The translations under genes were made by a program, and so were the position numbers. A DNA stretch of 64,000 bases, from contig OY726567.1 in the NCBI GenBank assembly GCA_963383645.1, positions 70,454,997 to 70,518,996 of the forward strand. Reading direction: 5' to 3'. Below, piece by piece: positions 48,119-59,316 of the stretch. The stretch comes from Muscardinus avellanarius. Taxonomy: Eukaryota; Chordata; Mammalia; Rodentia; Gliridae. Each line of letters begins with the position of its first letter. Position 1 is the stretch's first letter. The notes below the pieces were generated by a model that had not been told where the DNA came from, ran no database searches, and saw nothing but the letters and a program-made list of their open reading frames with translations.

Positions 48119-48299
48119 TATTCAACAAAAATATACTATAGGCGCCTACCCAGATGATTCAAATATGATAAAATTTTAGTAATGGTTGTATCTAAATGAT
48201 AGTTGTGCGCGTGTTGTGGAATAGTTGTCTATTTTTGCGCAGTTTGAAATCTTTTCATATTGAACAGGCAAAGTGAACACTGTAGAATGTAAGTATTAT

Positions 48300-48890
48300 G
48301 GTCTGGGTATGGAACATCCCCCAGAAAGCTCAGGTATTTATTTATTTTTATTATAATTTGTTTTTTTTGCAATACTGCGGCCTTCTACCTCCGAGCTACA
48401 CCCCTAGCCTTATTTTTTATTCTTTATTTGAAACAGGGTCTCTGTTAGTAGCTGAGGCTGGCCATGAACCTGTGATCCTCCTGTCACAGCCTCCCAAGTC
48501 CTGGAATTACAAGCGTGCACCACCAAGCTGGCAAGTTAAATAATTTAGTCAGGGCTCTCATGTCACCCACAGATAAATCCATTGATGGGTTAATCATTAG
48601 CCTGGACTTCCTGGGTGGTAACTGCAGGCAGGTAGGGTGGGGCTGGAGGCGGAAGGCCACTGGGGGTGTGTTCTTGGGGATTATATGCGTCCCAGTCCCT
48701 TCTGCCATGCCCGGTTTCTGCTCAGCCTTAAACTGAGCATCCTTCCTCTGCCGCCCCTTGCCGCCTGATGTTTCTGCCTTGGAGCCAGCCAACCACGGAC
48801 TGACCTCTAAAACTCTGACCCAAATAAACCTTCCTCCTCTAAGCTGTTCTTATCAGGCATCTTGGTCACAGCAATGAAGACGCAATAGCG
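48300..48890 (+). repeat. Unidentified interspersed repeat, copy 2 of 3
   Basis: Begins TATGGAACATCCCCCAGAAA and ends AATAAACCTTCCTCCTCTAA then GCATCTTGGTCACAGC. An antisense SINE (48340-48534) splits it. The middle GGTGGTAACTGCAGGCAGGT is shared with copy 3. Confidence 0.6.
48340..48534 (-). repeat. B1-dID type A with deletion
   Basis: The ID half lacks part of its body (ATACTGCGGCCTTCTACC). The rest is normal. Confidence 0.82.
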
Positions 48891-49160
48891 CAAACTTGGG
48901 CAAGTGGGTACTTGTTGAAAGACTTGGTTTTCTTTTCCTCTCCATTTTGTACATATCATCAAAATAACTAAGTAGACAGGGCCGTGGAGGGGCTTAAAGG
49001 GCAGGCCTCAAGAAAACACTAGCTCTAGAGAGATGTGTGTCACCTCTGAAATATCTGGTGCAAAGGCTGTCCTGGGTGACGTCCACTTAAATCAAGACAT
49101 TTTCCACCAGCTGGATGTGACCATGCACCAAATTCTGGCCAGTGAAATGTGCCCAGAGCT

Positions 49161-49600
49161 GCCAGGCGTGGTGGCACACACCTGTAATCCCAGTATTCAG
49201 GAGGTGGAGACCAGAGGATGGCGGTTCGCGGACAGCCTCAGCTACTTAGCGAGGCCCTCTGCAACTTAGTGAGACTCTTACAAAAAATAAAAAAGACTAA
49301 TCCAGGTGTGGTGGCGCACGCTTGTAATCCCAGCATTCGGGAGACTGAGACCGGAGGATCGCGGTTCACAGACAGCCTCAGCTACTCAGTGAGGCCCTCT
49401 GCAACTTAGTGAGACCTTATTTCAAAATAAAGAATTAATAATAGGGCAGGGGGTGTAGCTCGGAGGTGAAATGCCCCTGGGTTCCATCCCTAGACCTGCA
49501 AAAAAAAAAAAAAAAAAAAAAAATTGAAATTAAAAATAAAAAAGACTAAAAAATAGGGCTGAAGGTAGAATGCCCCTGTGTTCCATCCCTAGTACTGGGG
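49161..49600 (+). repeat. B1-dID with nested type C, exact 18-bp TSD
   Basis: Host parts 49161-49300 and 49550-49600. Inner type C 49301-49531. AAAAATAAAAAAGACTAA at 49283-49300 and 49532-49549. Confidence 0.92.
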
Positions 49601-49807
49601 GGGGTGGGGGGGGACTCTGAAGACAGAGAGGGGTGGGGAGCGGGGCAGAAGAGTCCTAGACCTCTGAGTCACTGCCTGGAGAAGACATGCACAGAAAAGC
49701 CCAAGCAGATACCCTGGCAGAGACTGCATATAGAATAATAACACAACCCGTGTCTGGGGTGGGCTGCTCGTCCCTGCAGCCAGCCTTCCTGACTAAGAAG
49801 GCGTGGA

Positions 49808-49905
49808 TTGTGGGCTTCCTGAGGACAGGAATCCCAGCTTCCCTGGACCCAGCACAGAACCTGGCATGGGACAGGTCTTCGCGAGGGTCAGCAAGTGAGT
49901 GGATG
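49808..49905 (+). repeat. L2/MIR-like fragment
   Basis: GGGCTTCCTGAGGACAGGAA then CCCAGCACAGAACCTGGCAT follows the L2/MIR 3' pattern. Confidence 0.55.
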
Positions 49906-50399
49906 CTGATGGTCCTGCTTCCACGGAGCCCATCTCCAGGCACGCAGGGCTGCTCCTGCCTGACGCCACGCAGCGTGGCAGCGGCCGACCTGACCCCGGG
50001 GGCTGTGTCTATGCAGACAGGGCAACTTTCAGGAGAAAGAGTCGCAGAGGTGGCAAACAGCTGTAAGTCACGTGGGGAAGGACTAAACGGGTGTCTCCTA
50101 AAGAAGAGACTCCGTTCCACCCCTTGGCTCCATCTTCTCCAGAAACCCTCACATCGCTACCCACAAGTGGTTGGCCAAGAGCTATATGCATGAAGCACCC
50201 AGCTGGCATGCGGCCTGTGCAAGCCTCACCCCATTGGGGGACTTTGCTTCCCAGGGTGTAAGATAGGACAGCAGTAGCCACCTGTGAGGGGCCATAGGTG
50301 CACAGAACAAACCTGGAAAATCTCTGGGGTGCATAGGGTCCCCACTACACTGCATGGTGGTGTTGCCACATTCTGCTCTGGTGTGGCCCGTTGAGCCCA

Positions 50400-50401
<2 letters not shown>
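49906..50401. other. Intron 1 unique sequence
   Basis: No gene was recognised. Open frames of about 150-170 codons on both strands at 49656-50193 lack any known motif. Confidence 0.35.

Positions 50402-50447
<46 letters not shown>
50402..50447 (+). repeat. (TG)n microsatellite
   Basis: Pure run at the 3' end of the next antisense SINE. Confidence 0.95.
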
Positions 50448-50448
<1 letters not shown>

Positions 50449-51380
50449 ACTGGGGATTGAACCCAGGGGCATTCTACCTCCATGCTACACCCTTGCCCTA
50501 TTTTATTTAATTAATTTAATTATATATATTATTCTTTATTTTGAGACAGGGTCTCACTGAGTCACAAAGGGCCTCACTAACTAGCTGAGGCTGTCCGTGA
50601 ACTGCGATCCTCCTGTCTCAGCCTCTCAAATGCTGGGATTACAAGCAGGCACCACCATACTGGCTCTTTATTTTTATTTTTGAAACAGAGTCTCACTACT
50701 TACTGAGGCTGTCCTTGAACCTCCTTTTTCAAACTCCCAAATATTGGGATTACAGGCATATGCCACCAAGCAATCCCAGCTTCTTTATTTTGGGAAGGGA
50801 GTACTAGGGACTGGACCTAGAAACATTATACCTCTAAACTACACCCCCAGCCCTGTTTTGTTATTTTGAAAGAAGGTCTCCCTAACTTACTGTACACTGA
50901 CCTCAAACCTGCAACCCTCCTATTTCAGACTTCTAAGTACTAGGATTACTGGTGTATACCACCCTGCCTGGCACTCTCTGACTTTTTTTTTTTTTTTTTT
51001 TTTTTTTTTGCAGTAGTGAGAATTGAACTCAGGGGCATTCTATCTCTGAGCTACGCCCCCAGGCCTATTTTTTATTCTTTATTTTGAAACAAGTTGTCAC
51101 TAAGTTTCAGAGGTCCTCACTAAGTAGCTGAGGCTGGCCACCCTCCTGACATCTTCCTGTCTCAGCCTCCCGAGTACTGAGATCACAGGTGTATGCCAGC
51201 CACCGTGCCTGGCACTATCTGGCTCTTTAGTTATTGTTGCTGTGGTGGGGACTGAAGTGAAGGGCATTCTACCTCTCAACTATATTCACATCTCTATTTT
51301 ATTTTTTATTTTGAAACAGTTTCAATGAGTTGCTGAGGGCCTTGTTAACTTGATAAGCTTGGCCTCAAACCTGCCTTCCT
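50448..51380 (-). repeat. Array of five antisense SINE units
   Basis: 50448-50665 (full), 50666-50785 (B1 half), 50786-50975 (old), 50981-51215 (full, long T-run) and 51216-51380 (old). All point the same way, as if each tail served as target for the next. Confidence 0.85.
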
Positions 51381-51655
51381 CAGGTTTGAGGATAGCCTCA
51401 GCAGCTTAGTGAAACCTTCAGCAACTTAGCAAGACCCTACTTCAAAATAACAAAAAGGGATGGGGATATGAGCATGGTGGTGAATGCTTGTAATCCCAGT
51501 ACTTGGGAGGTTGAGAGAGGAGGATCCCAGGTTTGAGGACAGACTTAGCAAGTGGTGAGACTCATCTTGTAAGACCCTGTTTCAAAATAATAATTAAAAT
51601 ATGGCTGGGGATGTATCTTGAAGGTAAAATTCCCATGGGTTCAATCCCCAATACC
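51381..51655 (+). repeat. B1-dID fragment and old full copy
   Basis: 51381-51460 is a middle part only. 51461-51655 is full but diverged. Confidence 0.78.
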
Positions 51656-51659
51656 CCCA

Positions 51660-51885
51660 TATAAGATAATGATACTACCAAGTGTTCACAAGGATACAGA
51701 GCAGCTAGAATTCTCACATGCGATAGGTCGGGACAAAATCAGCTCACCTTAAAAGCAGTTTGATAGTTTCTTATATAGTCAAATATGTATCTCCCACATA
51801 ACCGAGCCATTCCACTCCTAGATATTTACCCAATGGAAGTAAAAATATAAAAATACGTATACAACAATATAAAATAAATAAAAAG
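51660..51885 (+). repeat. L1 3' relic
   Basis: CAAGTGTTCACAAGGATACA, TTTGATAGTTTCTTATATAG and CCATTCCACTCCTAGATATT occur in old-L1 order. It is more 3' in L1 than the relic to its right, so it is a separate insertion. Confidence 0.8.
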
Positions 51886-51888
51886 AAC

Positions 51889-52041
51889 AGACGGGTGTGA
51901 TGGTACACACCTACACTTGGGAAGCTGAGGCAGGAGGGCCACAAGTTTGAGACCAGTCTGAGCAACTTAAGAAGATCCTATCTCAAAATAAAAAAAAGGA
52001 TGTATATCAGTGGAAGAGCCCCCACTGACTTTAATCCCTAT

Positions 52042-52105
<64 letters not shown>

Positions 52106-52199
52106 GAGGAGAGAGGAGAGAGGAGAGAGGAGAGAGGAGAGAGGAGAGAGAGAGAAAGAGAGAGAAGGAAAAGAGATAAGGTAAGAAAGAAAGGAAAGA
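51889..52199 (+). repeat. Old B1-dID with (GA)n tail
   Basis: SINE 51889-52042 with an ID-like AGTGGAAGAGCCCCCACTG, then GA/GAGGA repeats to 52199. Confidence 0.83.
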
Positions 52200-52460
52200 G
52201 CCGGGCGTGGTGGCGCATGCTTGTAATCCCCGCGCTTGGGAGGCTGAGACAGGAGGATCGCATAGGTTCGAAGCCAGCCTCAGCTACTTAGTGAGGCTCT
52301 CAGCAACTTAGTGAGACGCTGTTTCCAAATAAAGTATAAATAGGTCTGGGAGTATAGCCCGGAGGTAGAAGGCCCCTGTGTTCTATCTCCAGTACCACAA
52401 AAACAAAAAAATAAAAAAATAAAAAAAAGAAAGGAAAGAAAGAAAGAAAGAAAGAAAGAA
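52200..52460 (+). repeat. B1-dID type D
   Basis: Clean type D body 52200-52392. The tail becomes (GAAA)n. AAAGAAAGGAAAGA borders both sides. Confidence 0.87.
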
Positions 52461-52540
52461 GGAAAAACCCAATATACCACGACCCACAGAGCCATTCCAC
52501 TTTATTTGTTTGTTTATTTATTTGTTTGTTTGTTTATTTT

Positions 52541-52739
52541 GTGGGTCTGGGGATGAAACCCAGGGGCCTTCGACCTCCGAGCTACACCCCTGCCCTATTT
52601 TTTTATTCTTTATTTTGAAACTGGGTCTCACTGAGTTGCAGAGGGCCTCACTAGGTAGCTGAGGCTGTCCGTGAACCGCGATCCTCCGGTTCTCAGCCTC
52701 CCGAACGCTGGAATTACAAGCGTGCGCCACCACACCTGG
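52541..52739 (-). repeat. B1-dID type C
   Basis: GTGGGTCTGGGGATGAAACC to CCACCACACCTGGT, with a (TTTG/TTTA)n tail at 52503-52540. Confidence 0.9.
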
Positions 52740-52931
52740 TTTATACTAAGAATGCAAGGTTGGCTTGATATTGGACATCAGTATAATTCACTATATTTAC
52801 AAATTAAAAAGCAAAACCTATGATTGTCTCCATAGATACAGAAGTAACATTTGAAAAAATGTAACACACTGATAAAACTCTCAGAAAACTAGGAATAGAG
52901 AAAATTGTTTCCATGTAAATCATTTATGAAA

Positions 52932-53148
52932 AGCTGGACATGATGGCGCACACTTGTAATCCCAGCATCTGGGAGGTTGAGAAAGGAGGATCATAGGTTC
53001 CCAGCCAGCCTTGGCTAGTTAGAGAGACCCTTTGCAATTTAATGAGACCCTGTTTCAAACATAAAAACTAGAAAATAGGGCTGAGGGTATAGCTCAGAGG
53101 AAGAATGCCCCTGGGTTCAATCCCCAGTACTGCAAAAATAAAAAAGCG
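52932..53148 (+). repeat. B1-dID type A in L1
   Basis: Full copy starting AGCTGGACATGATGGCGCAC. Confidence 0.88.
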
Positions 53149-53331
53149 TCTATGAAATATGATGACATCAACATCACATTAATTTAGGAAGACTAAATAC
53201 TTTCCCCCTAAAATTAGGAATAAGACAAAACTACTTCTACTCAAGACTACTTCATTGAAATGAAGATTCTAGTTAGTACAATAAGGCAGATAAATAAAAA
53301 CCAAATTAAAACTAAATAGAAAGCATTTAAG

Positions 53332-53543
53332 AAGCTGGTCGAGGCGGTGCACACTTGTAATCCCAGTACTTGAGATGCTGAGACAGGAGGATCGCGGTTC
53401 AAGGACAGCCTCAGCTACTTAGTGAGGTCCTTCACAACTCAATGAGACCCTGTTTCAAAACTAAAAGACTAAAGTATAGGGCTGGGGGTGTAGCTCGGAG
53501 GTAGAATGCCCCTGGGTTTCATCTCCAATACCGTAAAAAAGAG

Positions 53544-53616
<73 letters not shown>

Positions 53617-53735
53617 GGAACTAAGGAAGGAAGGAAGGAAGGAAGGAAGGAAGGAAGGAAGGGAAAAAATAGGACTGGGTATGTAGCTTGAAGGTAGAAT
53701 GTCCCTGTGTTCCATCCCCAGTACAAAAAAAAAGT
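53332..53735 (+). repeat. B1-dID type A, (GA)n/(GGAA)n, ID half
   Basis: SINE 53332-53535, purine tail 53536-53663, ID half 53664-53735. Confidence 0.87.
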
Positions 53736-53854
53736 AGGATAGGAAGCAAAAGATACAACTGTCTTTTTTCACAGACAACATGATCATCTATGTAGAAAAT
53801 CCAATAACTTCTAGAACTAATAAGTGTGTTTAGCAAGGTTGCAGGATACAAGAA

Positions 53855-53856
<2 letters not shown>

Positions 53857-53887
<31 letters not shown>
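53857..53887 (+). repeat. (TG)n in L1 relic
   Basis: Short pure run not attached to a SINE, unlike most TG/CA runs here. Confidence 0.9.
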
Positions 53888-53890
<3 letters not shown>

Positions 53891-53937
53891 CAATTGTAGT
53901 TCTGTATACTAACAACAATCATAAATTTATTTTTAAC

Positions 53938-54174
53938 TCTATTTATTTATTTATTTATTTAAATTTTTTGGTGGTACTGGGGGTGGAACCCAGAGGCATT
54001 CTACCTCCGGGCTATACTCCCAGACCCATTTTCTATTTTATTTGGAAACAGGGTCTCACTGAGTTGCTGAGAGCCTCACTCAGTAGCTGAGGCTGGCTTC
54101 GAACCTGTGGGATCCTCCTGTCTCAGCCTCCCAAGCGCGGGGATTACAAGCGTGCGCCACCACGCCCGGCTATA
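53938..54174 (-). repeat. B1-dID type D in L1
   Basis: TTTA tail 53938-53960. Body starts GGTGGTACTGGGGGTGGAAC and ends CCACCACGCCCGGC. Confidence 0.88.
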
Positions 54175-54364
54175 AATTTAAAATTTTAAAATGCCATTTG
54201 TAGTAATATTAAATATATGAAGTACTCAGGAATAAATATGACAAGAACTATGAAAGACAGTACACACAAAACCATGGATTACTGCTCAGAGGAATTAAAG
54301 AAGACATAGAAGTGGACAGAAATACTGCTTTCATGCCTCAGAAGAGCCAGTATCTTTAACACAT

Positions 54365-54578
54365 ATATACTTTTTCTTGTGTGTGTGGTACTGGGTGTGG
54401 AACCCAGGAGCTTTTCTACCTCTGGGCTATACTTCCAGACCTATTTTTATATTTAATTTGGAAATAGAGTCTCAGGAAGTTTCTGAGAGCTTCACTAAGT
54501 AGCTGAGACTGGATTCGAACCTGTGGGATCCTCCTGTCTCAGCCTCCCAAGCGTGAGGATTACAAGCGTGCGACTCTA
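54365..54578 (-). repeat. B1-dID type D, decayed TSD
   Basis: TCTTTAACACATA before and ACTCTAACACATA after the body 54371-54573. Confidence 0.87.
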
Positions 54579-54668
54579 ACACATACATTATCTCCAAATT
54601 AAGCTATAGATTCAACACAATCCTAATTAGATTTCCAACTGGATTTTATAAGTAGAACTTGAGCTAAT

Positions 54669-54844
54669 TTTTTTTTTTTTTTTTTTTGGTGGTATTACTG
54701 GGGATGGAACCCTTCTTCGGGCTATACTCCCAGACCTATTTTATTGCTTTTTATTTAGAAACAGGGTCTCTCTCCTCTCCTCTCCTCTCCTCTCCTCTCC
54801 TCTCCTCTCCTCTCCTCTCCTCTCCTCTCCTCTCCTCTCCTCTC

Positions 54845-54905
<61 letters not shown>

Positions 54906-55100
54906 CCTTCTACCTCCGGGCTACACTCCCAGACCTATTTTATATATATTTTTAAATTTGGAAACAGGGTCTCTTTGCTGGCTCCGAACCAGCACGATCC
55001 TCCTGTCTCTGCCTCCCAAGTGCGGGGATTACAAGCGTGTGCCACCACGCCCGGCAGGAAACAGGGTCTCTTAAACCAGCGCTGCTGGCTTCGAACCGGT
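54669..55100 (-). repeat. Rearranged type B SINEs with (TCTCC)n/(TC)n
   Basis: A type B start is at 54687-54767. A 134-base CT tract (TCTCC)n then (TC)n fills 54768-54901. A second type B right part lies at 54905-55054, and a stub of the first's middle at 55055-55098. The block lies between AACTTGAGCTAATTTT and AACTCGAGCTAGTTTT, probably a decayed TSD. Confidence 0.83.
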
Positions 55101-55130
55101 AAACTCGAGCTAGTTTTAAAATTCATGCTT

Positions 55131-55341
55131 AAGCCGGGCGTGGTGGTGCCCGTTTGTAATCCCGGAGTTTGGGAGGCGGAGACAGGAGGATCGCGCAGGT
55201 TTGAAGCCAGCCGCACTGGTTTAAGAGACCCTGTTTCCAAATAAAAATATAAAAATAGGACTGGGAGTGTAGCCCGGAGGTAGAAGGGTTTCCAGGAACC
55301 CCAGTACCACCAAAAATAAATAAATAAATAGATAGATAGAT

Positions 55342-55380
<39 letters not shown>

Positions 55381-55590
55381 GATAGATAGAGCCGGGCGTG
55401 GTGGCGCACGCTTGTAATCCCCGTGCTTGGGAGGCAGAGACAGGAGGATCGCGCAGGTTCAAGCCAGCCGCGCGCGCTGGCTTAGGAGACCCTGTTTCCA
55501 AATAAAAATGTAAAAATAGGTCTGGGAGTGTAGCCCGGAGGTAGAAGGGCTTCCAGGAACCCCAGTACCACCAAAAAATAAAAATTAAAA

Positions 55591-55627
<37 letters not shown>
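55131..55627 (+). repeat. Two type B SINEs around (GATA)n
   Basis: First copy 55131-55314, GATA run 55328-55388, second copy 55389-55577, AAAT tail to 55627. AAAATTCATGCTTAAGCC at 55118-55135 recurs at 55628-55645. Confidence 0.9.
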
Positions 55628-55629
<2 letters not shown>

Positions 55630-55640
55630 AATTCATGCTT

Positions 55641-56067
55641 AAGCCACGCATGGTGATGTACGCCTGTAATCCCAGTACTTGGAAGGCTGAGACAGGAGGA
55701 TCATAGGTTTCAGGACAGCCTGAGAAATGTAACAAGACTCTCAGCAACCTAGAAAGACCCTGTTTCAAAACAAAACAAAAAGTCTGGGAGCATAGCTAGG
55801 AGATAGAACCCTCCTATCTATTGAGTTCTATTGAGTTCAATCCCCAATACCACAAAATAAATAAGTAAATAAATAAATAAATAAAGTTGGGCGTAGTGGC
55901 ATACGCTTGTAACCCCAGCATTTGGGAGGCTGAGACAGGAGGATGGTGTTTCACAGCCAGCCTCAGCACTCAGTGAGACCCTGTTTCAAAATAAAGAATC
56001 AAAAATTGGGCTAGGGTGTGGCTCGGAGGTAGAATATCCCTGGGTGTCTTCCCCAATACCTCAAAAA

Positions 56068-56104
<37 letters not shown>
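55641..56104 (+). repeat. Two B1-dID type A copies
   Basis: 55641-55885 has a CTATTGAGTT duplication in its ID half. 55886-56065 is followed by an AAAT run to 56104. Confidence 0.87.
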
Positions 56105-56108
<4 letters not shown>

Positions 56109-56615
56109 CATATGTAAATGCAAAAAACAGAATAGTTAAAATTGGCTTAGAGAAGAGAACACTACTTGTTTTTAGAACTTATTATCAAATGACACTTCTC
56201 AAGACAGTGTGGTAATGACATGAACATGATAAACAGATCAATGGAACAGAATGGGCGGTACAAAAATAGACCCGCTCAGATGCGGGCATTTACTTCTTCA
56301 CAAAGACAGAAACTCAATCCAGTAAAGAAGAAGTAACATTCCCATCAGTGTTGCTAGGACAATTAGGTATCATCTGCAAAACAGTAAACTTCAATCCCTG
56401 CTCACCACACACAGAAAAAACTCTAAATGTGGCATAGGGCTAAAAGTAAACCTCAAACCAAAAATTTCTACAAGAAAACATGAGAGAAACATTTTTTATG
56501 AGCTTGGGTTAGGCAAAAGATATTTTAGACACATCACCAATCTCATAATTGAGGGTTAGGGTGAGTTTGGGCTGATAAATTTGCTTTATTAGAATAAAAA
56601 AAGATCGACTCTTTG

Positions 56616-57211
56616 CCAGGCATGGTGGCTCGTGCCTGTAACCCCAGTACTTGGGAGGTTGAGATGGAAGGATCAAGTGTTCTGGCCCAATCTCAGTTTA
56701 CTTAGTGAGGCCACACTAAGGGTCTAACTGAGTTGTAAAGGGCCTCACTAAGTAGCTGAGGCTGTCCGTGAATCACCAACCTCCTGTCTTAGCGTCCCAA
56801 AGGCGGGGATTACAAGTGTGCACTGCCACCCCCACCCCCGCTCTTATTTTTTTTTTTACTTTGAAACAGCATCTCACTAAGTTGCTGAGGGCCTCACTAA
56901 ATTGCTGAGGCTGGCCATGAACCTGCGATCCTCCTGTCTGAGCCTCCCAAGTATTAGAATTAGGGGCATGTGCCACCATGTCTGGCTAGACGTGAACTTT
57001 GAAAGGGAGCTGTACGGCCAGGCGTGGTGGCGCACACGCACACCCGTAATTCCAGTACCTGGGAGGCTGAAACAGGAGGACTGCAAGTTCAAGGACAGCC
57101 TTAGCAACACAGTGAGACTCAGCAACCTAGAGAGATCCTGTTTCAAAACAAAAAATAAGAAGGGCTAGGGTATAGCTTGGAGGTAGAATGTTCCTGGGTT
57201 TAATCCCAAGA

Positions 57212-57254
<43 letters not shown>
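56616..57254. repeat. Mixed-orientation old SINEs and (AC)n
   Basis: + fragment 56616-56710; - fragment 56711-56835; - B1 half 56845-56990; + full copy 57017-57213 ending in an AC run 57214-57254. Confidence 0.8.
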
Positions 57255-57256
<2 letters not shown>

Positions 57257-57284
57257 AGCTGCTGTATGCTGTATCCACAGCGTA

Positions 57285-57790
57285 CCGGTTACAGCTTGGA
57301 TACAGAATGTCCCCATTTCTTGGCAATGTACAAATGCTCAGAGATGAGGTCATGACATCAGGGCTCCAAGTCAGCTGAGAAGTCCATCGACAGAGCCATC
57401 ATCTGAATGAATTCACTGGTGGTAACTGTAGGCAGGTAGGGTGTGGCTGGAGGAGGGATGGCAGTGCAGATATGGCCTCGGGGACTATATTTGTCCCCGT
57501 TCCTTTCAGGCCCTCTGCTTCCAGCTGCCATGATCTGAGCACCATGATGCTTCTACCTTAGAGCTGGCTCACCATGGACTGACCCTCTGAACACGAGCCA
57601 AATGAACCTTTTCTCCTCTAGCTGTTTTTTCTTCTTCTTTTTTATTGGTGTATTATTGTCATACATCTTAATGGGGTACAAGACGGTAGAGACATACATG
57701 CACACATCACTCATTAAGCCCTTCCCCAATTCTCACCCCATTCCCTCCCCACTCTAAGTTGTTCTTTTTGGGTATTCTGGTCACAGAAAA
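57285..57790 (+). repeat. Unidentified interspersed repeat, copy 3 of 3
   Basis: Has GGTGGTAACTGTAGGCAGGT and CCTCGGGGACTATATTTGTC in the middle and a CTCTAAGTTGTTCTTTTTGG end. A piece at 57636-57750 (TTTATTGGTGTATTATTGTC, ACATACATGCACACATC) recalls a rodent L1 3' UTR and seems to have inserted at the element's CTCTA. Confidence 0.6.
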
Positions 57791-58635
57791 AAAAAACAAC
57801 AAAACAGCCAACCAAACAAACAAACAAACAAAAAAACCTAACTAATACACCACCTATCCCAGCAGATGGGAAAAGCCTCTGGTCTCTTGCATTATGCACT
57901 CAGTGCTGGGAGTTAGCAGGGACTCCTCCCAGATCCAGGGGATCCAGGGTCTCCAGACCCTGCAGGTGCTGGAGCCAGGCCAGAGGTCCAGCTTTCTTGC
58001 AAGCGCAGCAGAGTAACTGGTGTGACCAGTTTGACTGTGCTTCCCAGCTGGACCCAGGGCTGCAGGGCTGGTCTCCAGTCCACGCACCTCCTCCTGACCT
58101 CAGGGCGCAGGCCCCTCCTCCACCAGGCGATGAGCTCAGCTCAGTTTTACAGAATAAGAGAGGGGCAGACACCTGCCTGAGGCCACGGGTGGCTCTGCTG
58201 GGCCCCATCACCAGCACCCGTCTCCAGAGCCCGCTCTCCTATACCATCTTCCCAGCTCAATGCAGGCAGAAAGGCGCCTGGGGTTGATTCCAGATGGGGC
58301 AGAAGAGGGAGGTCAGGGACCCTGAGCTGGAGGTGGCTGGAAATTGTTTATTTCCCAGATAAACAGTGTGACCTCATACACTGACGAGACCTTCGCTCAC
58401 CTGTGGTCTCCTGGAGTGCCCAGCCCCTCACACTCCCCAAGGTCCCTCGGGGCTGTGGGAAGAGGCTGATGTTTGGCCCAAAGCCCAGCTCTGAGCTTTC
58501 TTGCTGATGCCATAGTCCAGGGTTATGTGGAACCAGGCACTTGGGGTCACCGAAGAAAACAAATGGCCCTGCCTGGGAAGCTGCAGCCCAGAGAGGGCTC
58601 AGGCCTCTCCTCCAGCCTACAAAACCGCTCTTCAA
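57791..58635. other. Intron 1 unique sequence
   Basis: Contains a MIR-like stretch at about 58140-58200 (CAGTTTTACAGAATAAGAGA). No gene was recognised. Confidence 0.4.
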
Positions 58636-59045
58636 AGCCGCACGTGGTTGCACACACTTTTAATCCCAGCATTTGGGAGGCTGGGATAGGAGGATCGCGG
58701 TTTGAGGACAGCCTCAAATACTTAGTGAAGCCCTTTGCAACTTAGTGAGACCCTGTTTCAAAATAAAGAATAAAAAAATAGGGCAGGGGTACAGCTCAGA
58801 GGTCAAATGCCCCTGGGTTTCATCCCTAGACCTGCAAAAAAAAAAAATTATTATTGTTGTCGTAATAAGGATTGAACCCAAGGGGAGTTTTACTACTGAG
58901 CCCTTTTTACATTTTACTTTGAAACAGGGTCTCACTAAGTTACTAAGGATCAGGCTAAATTGCTGAATCTGGCCTCCAACCTGCAACCCTCCCATCACAG
59001 TCTCCCAAGCACAGGGATTACAGGCATGCGCCACCAGGCCTGGCT
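58636..59045. repeat. Type C (+) abutting old B1-dID (-)
   Basis: + copy 58636-58847 with A-tail, then a - strand copy 58848-59045, tail to tail. Confidence 0.87.
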
Positions 59046-59056
59046 CAGGGCCTTTC

Positions 59057-59057
<1 letters not shown>

Positions 59058-59108
<51 letters not shown>

Positions 59109-59316
59109 TTTCTTTCTTTCTTTCTTTCTTTTGGTAGTACTGTACTGGGGTTCCTGAAAACCCTTCTACCTACACTCCCAGACACCTATTTTTTATATTT
59201 TTATTTGGAAACTGGGTCTCTTAAGCCAGTGCGGCTGGCTTTGAACCTGCACAATCCTCCTGTCTCCGCCTCCCAAGCGTGGGGATTACAAACGTGCACC
59301 ACCGTGCCCGGCTCAG
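59058..59316 (-). repeat. (TTTC)n plus B1-dID type B
   Basis: TTTC tetramers 59058-59130 are the tail of the type B body 59131-59316. CAGGGCCTTT and CAGGGCCATT flank it. Confidence 0.88.

Larger units (their letters stand above)
52741..56610 (+). repeat. L1 ORF2 relic cut into pieces by SINEs
   Basis: Pieces run in L1 order: 52741-52931, 53149-53331, 53736-53937, 54175-54370, 54579-54668, 55101-55130 and 56105-56610. Landmarks are GAATGCAAGGTTGGCTTGAT, AAACTCTCAGAAAACTAGGA, GTTGCAGGATACAAGAAATG and GATCAATGGAACAGAATGGG. All frames are broken, so this is an inactive reverse-transcriptase relic. Confidence 0.85.

Noticed and set aside
49656..50193. Overlapping frames of 154 (-) and 168 (+) codons
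   Set aside because: No motif, no splice signals that fit ADAP1, and part is an L2-like repeat.
54935..55768. 277-codon - strand frame
   Set aside because: It translates through several SINEs and a GATA repeat. The same peptide pieces recur in other SINE copies across the window.
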